Below are positions 62,151 through 64,000 of a stretch of DNA of 64,000 nucleotides, piece after piece. A program made the translations under genes and the position numbers. This DNA is from Viscum album. Its lineage: Eukaryota > Streptophyta > Magnoliopsida > Santalales > Viscaceae. Under the pieces are notes generated by a model that searched no databases, had not been told where the DNA came from, and worked only from the letters and a program-made list of their open reading frames with translations. The stretch's first letter is position 1; the number at the start of each line of letters is the position of its first letter. The stretch spans positions 1,862,802,988-1,862,866,987 of the forward strand of contig OY728128.1 of NCBI GenBank assembly GCA_963277665.1. The letters run 5' to 3'.

Positions 62151-62720
62151 TTTTTGAATGTCATCTTATGACAATAACTATTACTTATATGCTTAGTTTT
62201 TTGGGTTTTTCTGGATATTAATGACTATGTGGGAAGAATTTATTAGGACTATATAATAAAATCCCCATGTTAATATGAAAGGGATCCATGCTACTTTGGA
62301 TATATTAATTGATTGATAAATTCAATGAGATAAAGAGACGTTTAGTCATCACACCTATGGTTATGTTACCTTGTATTGGAAAAGGTTTAGAAATATATAT
62401 TGATTCATTGATGAAATTTCTAGGAGGAATTCTCATGTATTATGATATTGTTATTTCTTATGCCTCTTTCCAATTAATGGTTCTTGATAAAAGTAGAAAA
62501 ACACCAAATTTAGAGTTAAACTTGTTAAATTATTCATTAAATATATGGAATAATTATCTTTACAAATAATTGGATTATATATATAATAAGAATACAATTT
62601 TAAATCACGTATTCACTCATAAATATTTCAAATATGTGACAAAGAATCTTGTTGGAGTTGATCAATGATAATTAATTCTCTTTACATTACCACCCTTATA
62701 AATTGAACATGGTGTAAGAT
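62151..62720 (+). pseudogene. gypsy RT-RNase H connection and RNase H (plus-strand element)
   Basis: FLGFSGY near 62200 is the RT-RNase H connection. An open stretch at 62309-62569 reads FNEIKRRLVITPMVMLPCIGKGLEIYIDS, then GGILMYYDIVISYAS, LELNLLNYSLNIWNNYLY, matching (F..LK.RL..APVL..P..GK.F.VY.DAS...G.VLMQ.G.VI.YAS...LEL....FALK.W.+YLYG). The first catalytic Asp is present (YIDS), and the Glu of LEL is present. NHVFTHKYFKYV near 62605 matches DHKSL+Y+F. The last part is decayed. Confidence 0.87.
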
Positions 62721-64000
62721 GCCCTAAGTAAAAATTATCATCTTATATTATCTATTATGATAATAAAAAAGATTAAATATTTTTTCTACAATGTATGTAT
62801 GTGGAAATTATAAAAAAAAAGCGGTAAAATACTAACACTCTCGAATTAATTTTGATTTATATGTCTATGTGAGGATTGATGTGGTGCAGAAAGATGCTAT
62901 AGAATAGGAGAGTGAGGCTATAAATATTCATTATTTCTAACATGATTGTGATGGGTTATAAAGGTTAGAAATCATGTTTGTTTTCCATCCATTAGATTTT
63001 GAGAAATATTTTTTGGATAAGGATTATAGTTCTTAATTCTCTACTCATCCTAAAAGTATCAATAACTATAGAGATTTAATGTAGTATTTATTATGTTACA
63101 ACATTAATCTATATATTATAGAGTTTCTATCTCAGTTATTGGTACGTATTCATGTTTAGGATGAGAGATAAAATTATAATTGGATATTAAAACTATATCC
63201 CATAACATAATTGAAATTGGAAATTATCTCCTTGGATTCCTTTGAGGGGGAAAACGTCACCATGTATTTAATAAACAGAATATAAAACATTCTAAATATC
63301 ATAATGCAATTTGGGTGGTAGTCCATCATCATAATAAGTAATCAAACCTAATTTACCTTAGGGAAAATTAATATACACATAATATTTAAAATTTATATAT
63401 TAAATATGTCTTATGGTTTCATTGTTTACCACATTCTATTTTATCTGATCAAGATATGAGGTTTACCTCGATGTTCTAGAAAATTCGTTTACTTTATCTA
63501 GATAGATATTTGAGATTTCATATAGCTTATCATTCTTATATAGATGTTATGACTAAAAGAACAATTCAAAACCTAGAAGATATTATATAATATTATTATA
63601 TATATTTTAATCATTGTTTGTATCTTCACCATCATCTATTATTGTTCTCCTATAAAAACAATATTCAATTGAGTATTCGGATAGCTTCTAATGAATCCCT
63701 ATATTGAAATTTTTTTGTAATTACAATGTTTTTGGATTAAGTTATAGAATAATTCAATTGGGAACTTTTCTATATGAGGAAATAGAAATGAAAGATAGAT
63801 CCATTCAACAACATTTCAAGGTATCTTAGATTTGATAAAAATGTTATGTTATTAATCAATGGTTTGTTCTGGAGTTATATGTTAGTGAGAGTAAATTTCT
63901 ATTAATGTCTACTTAGAAAATGATTATGGTATTAAAAAATAACATAATGATGCTACGTTAGTTTATTTTAATGATTTATATTATTTATGGAGTATGGAAA
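62721..64000 (+). pseudogene. gypsy integrase (plus-strand element, runs off the window)
   Basis: THPKSINNYRDLM at about 63045-63083 matches the zinc-binding domain (HPG..KMYRDLK). The region 63100-63420 is decayed, with the first catalytic Asp not identified. The core then becomes clear: SDQDMRFTSMF near 63450 (catalytic Asp kept in SDQD; the family reads SDRDPRFTS), IAYHSYIDVMTKRTIQNLEDII near 63520-63590 (FHPQTDGQSERTIQTLEDML; the catalytic Glu is Lys), and SYKNNIQLSIRIASNESLY near 63650-63700 (YNNS...SIGMAPYEALY). The C-terminal part would lie beyond 64000. Confidence 0.85.

Noticed and set aside
1..64000. A previously undescribed host system such as a defence or biosynthetic cluster
   Set aside because: No intact gene of any kind is present; all recognisable coding sequence belongs to known retrotransposon families.

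Overview
This window looks like repeat-derived, intergenic DNA from a flowering plant with a large, AT-rich nuclear genome. No host gene, rRNA, tRNA or CRISPR array can be supported. Every protein-like stretch is a decayed LTR-retrotransposon domain: Ty1/copia of the Sirevirus (SIRE/Maximus) type in the first 20.7 kb, and Ty3/gypsy chromovirus type elsewhere. All carry stops and frameshifts, and no complete active element is present.

Layout. (1) 1-4240: copia copy A on the minus strand, running from gag into RT and leaving the window at its left edge. (2) 4241-6060: a gypsy LTR with a polypurine tract and the decayed C-terminal end of a gypsy integrase/chromodomain, then short degenerate repeats. 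The LTR end sits exactly at copy A's primer-binding site. (3) 6070-7928: copia copy B, only PBS plus gag. (4) 7929-20726: copia copy C, structurally complete on the minus strand (5' LTR 18743-20726, PBS, gag, protease, integrase, RT/RNase H, an extra long ORF of about 880 codons, several polypurine tracts, 3' LTR 7929-9893). Its 3' LTR also serves as the 5' LTR of copy B, so B and C form an LTR-sharing tandem.

(5) 20727-39354: AT-rich non-coding DNA made of two old copies of a ~6.5 kb sequence (each with a 57-59 bp minisatellite), followed by two more tandem copies of its last 2.65 kb. (6) 39355-44383: AT-rich DNA, then the PBS, gag and zinc-knuckle remnant of a plus-strand gypsy element. (7) 44385 to about 60620: a minus-strand tandem array of gypsy elements sharing LTRs (full-pol element Y, gag-only element W, 3'-end stub V), with three LTR/polypurine-tract junctions at 44658, 53738 and 59327. 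(8) About 61080-64000: protease, RT, RNase H and integrase of a plus-strand gypsy element, probably the continuation of the element in (6), split by the array in (7).

The genes do not work together as a host pathway; the history is one of insertion, LTR-LTR recombination and decay. The points most worth following up are the gypsy-LTR/copia-body joint at the PBS, the extra ORF whose stops are all compatible with C-to-T change, the ACCGAT-type repeats shared by the copia U3 and the spacer after pol, and the split plus-strand gypsy element. All alignments here were made by eye, so boundaries marked approximate may shift by tens of bases.
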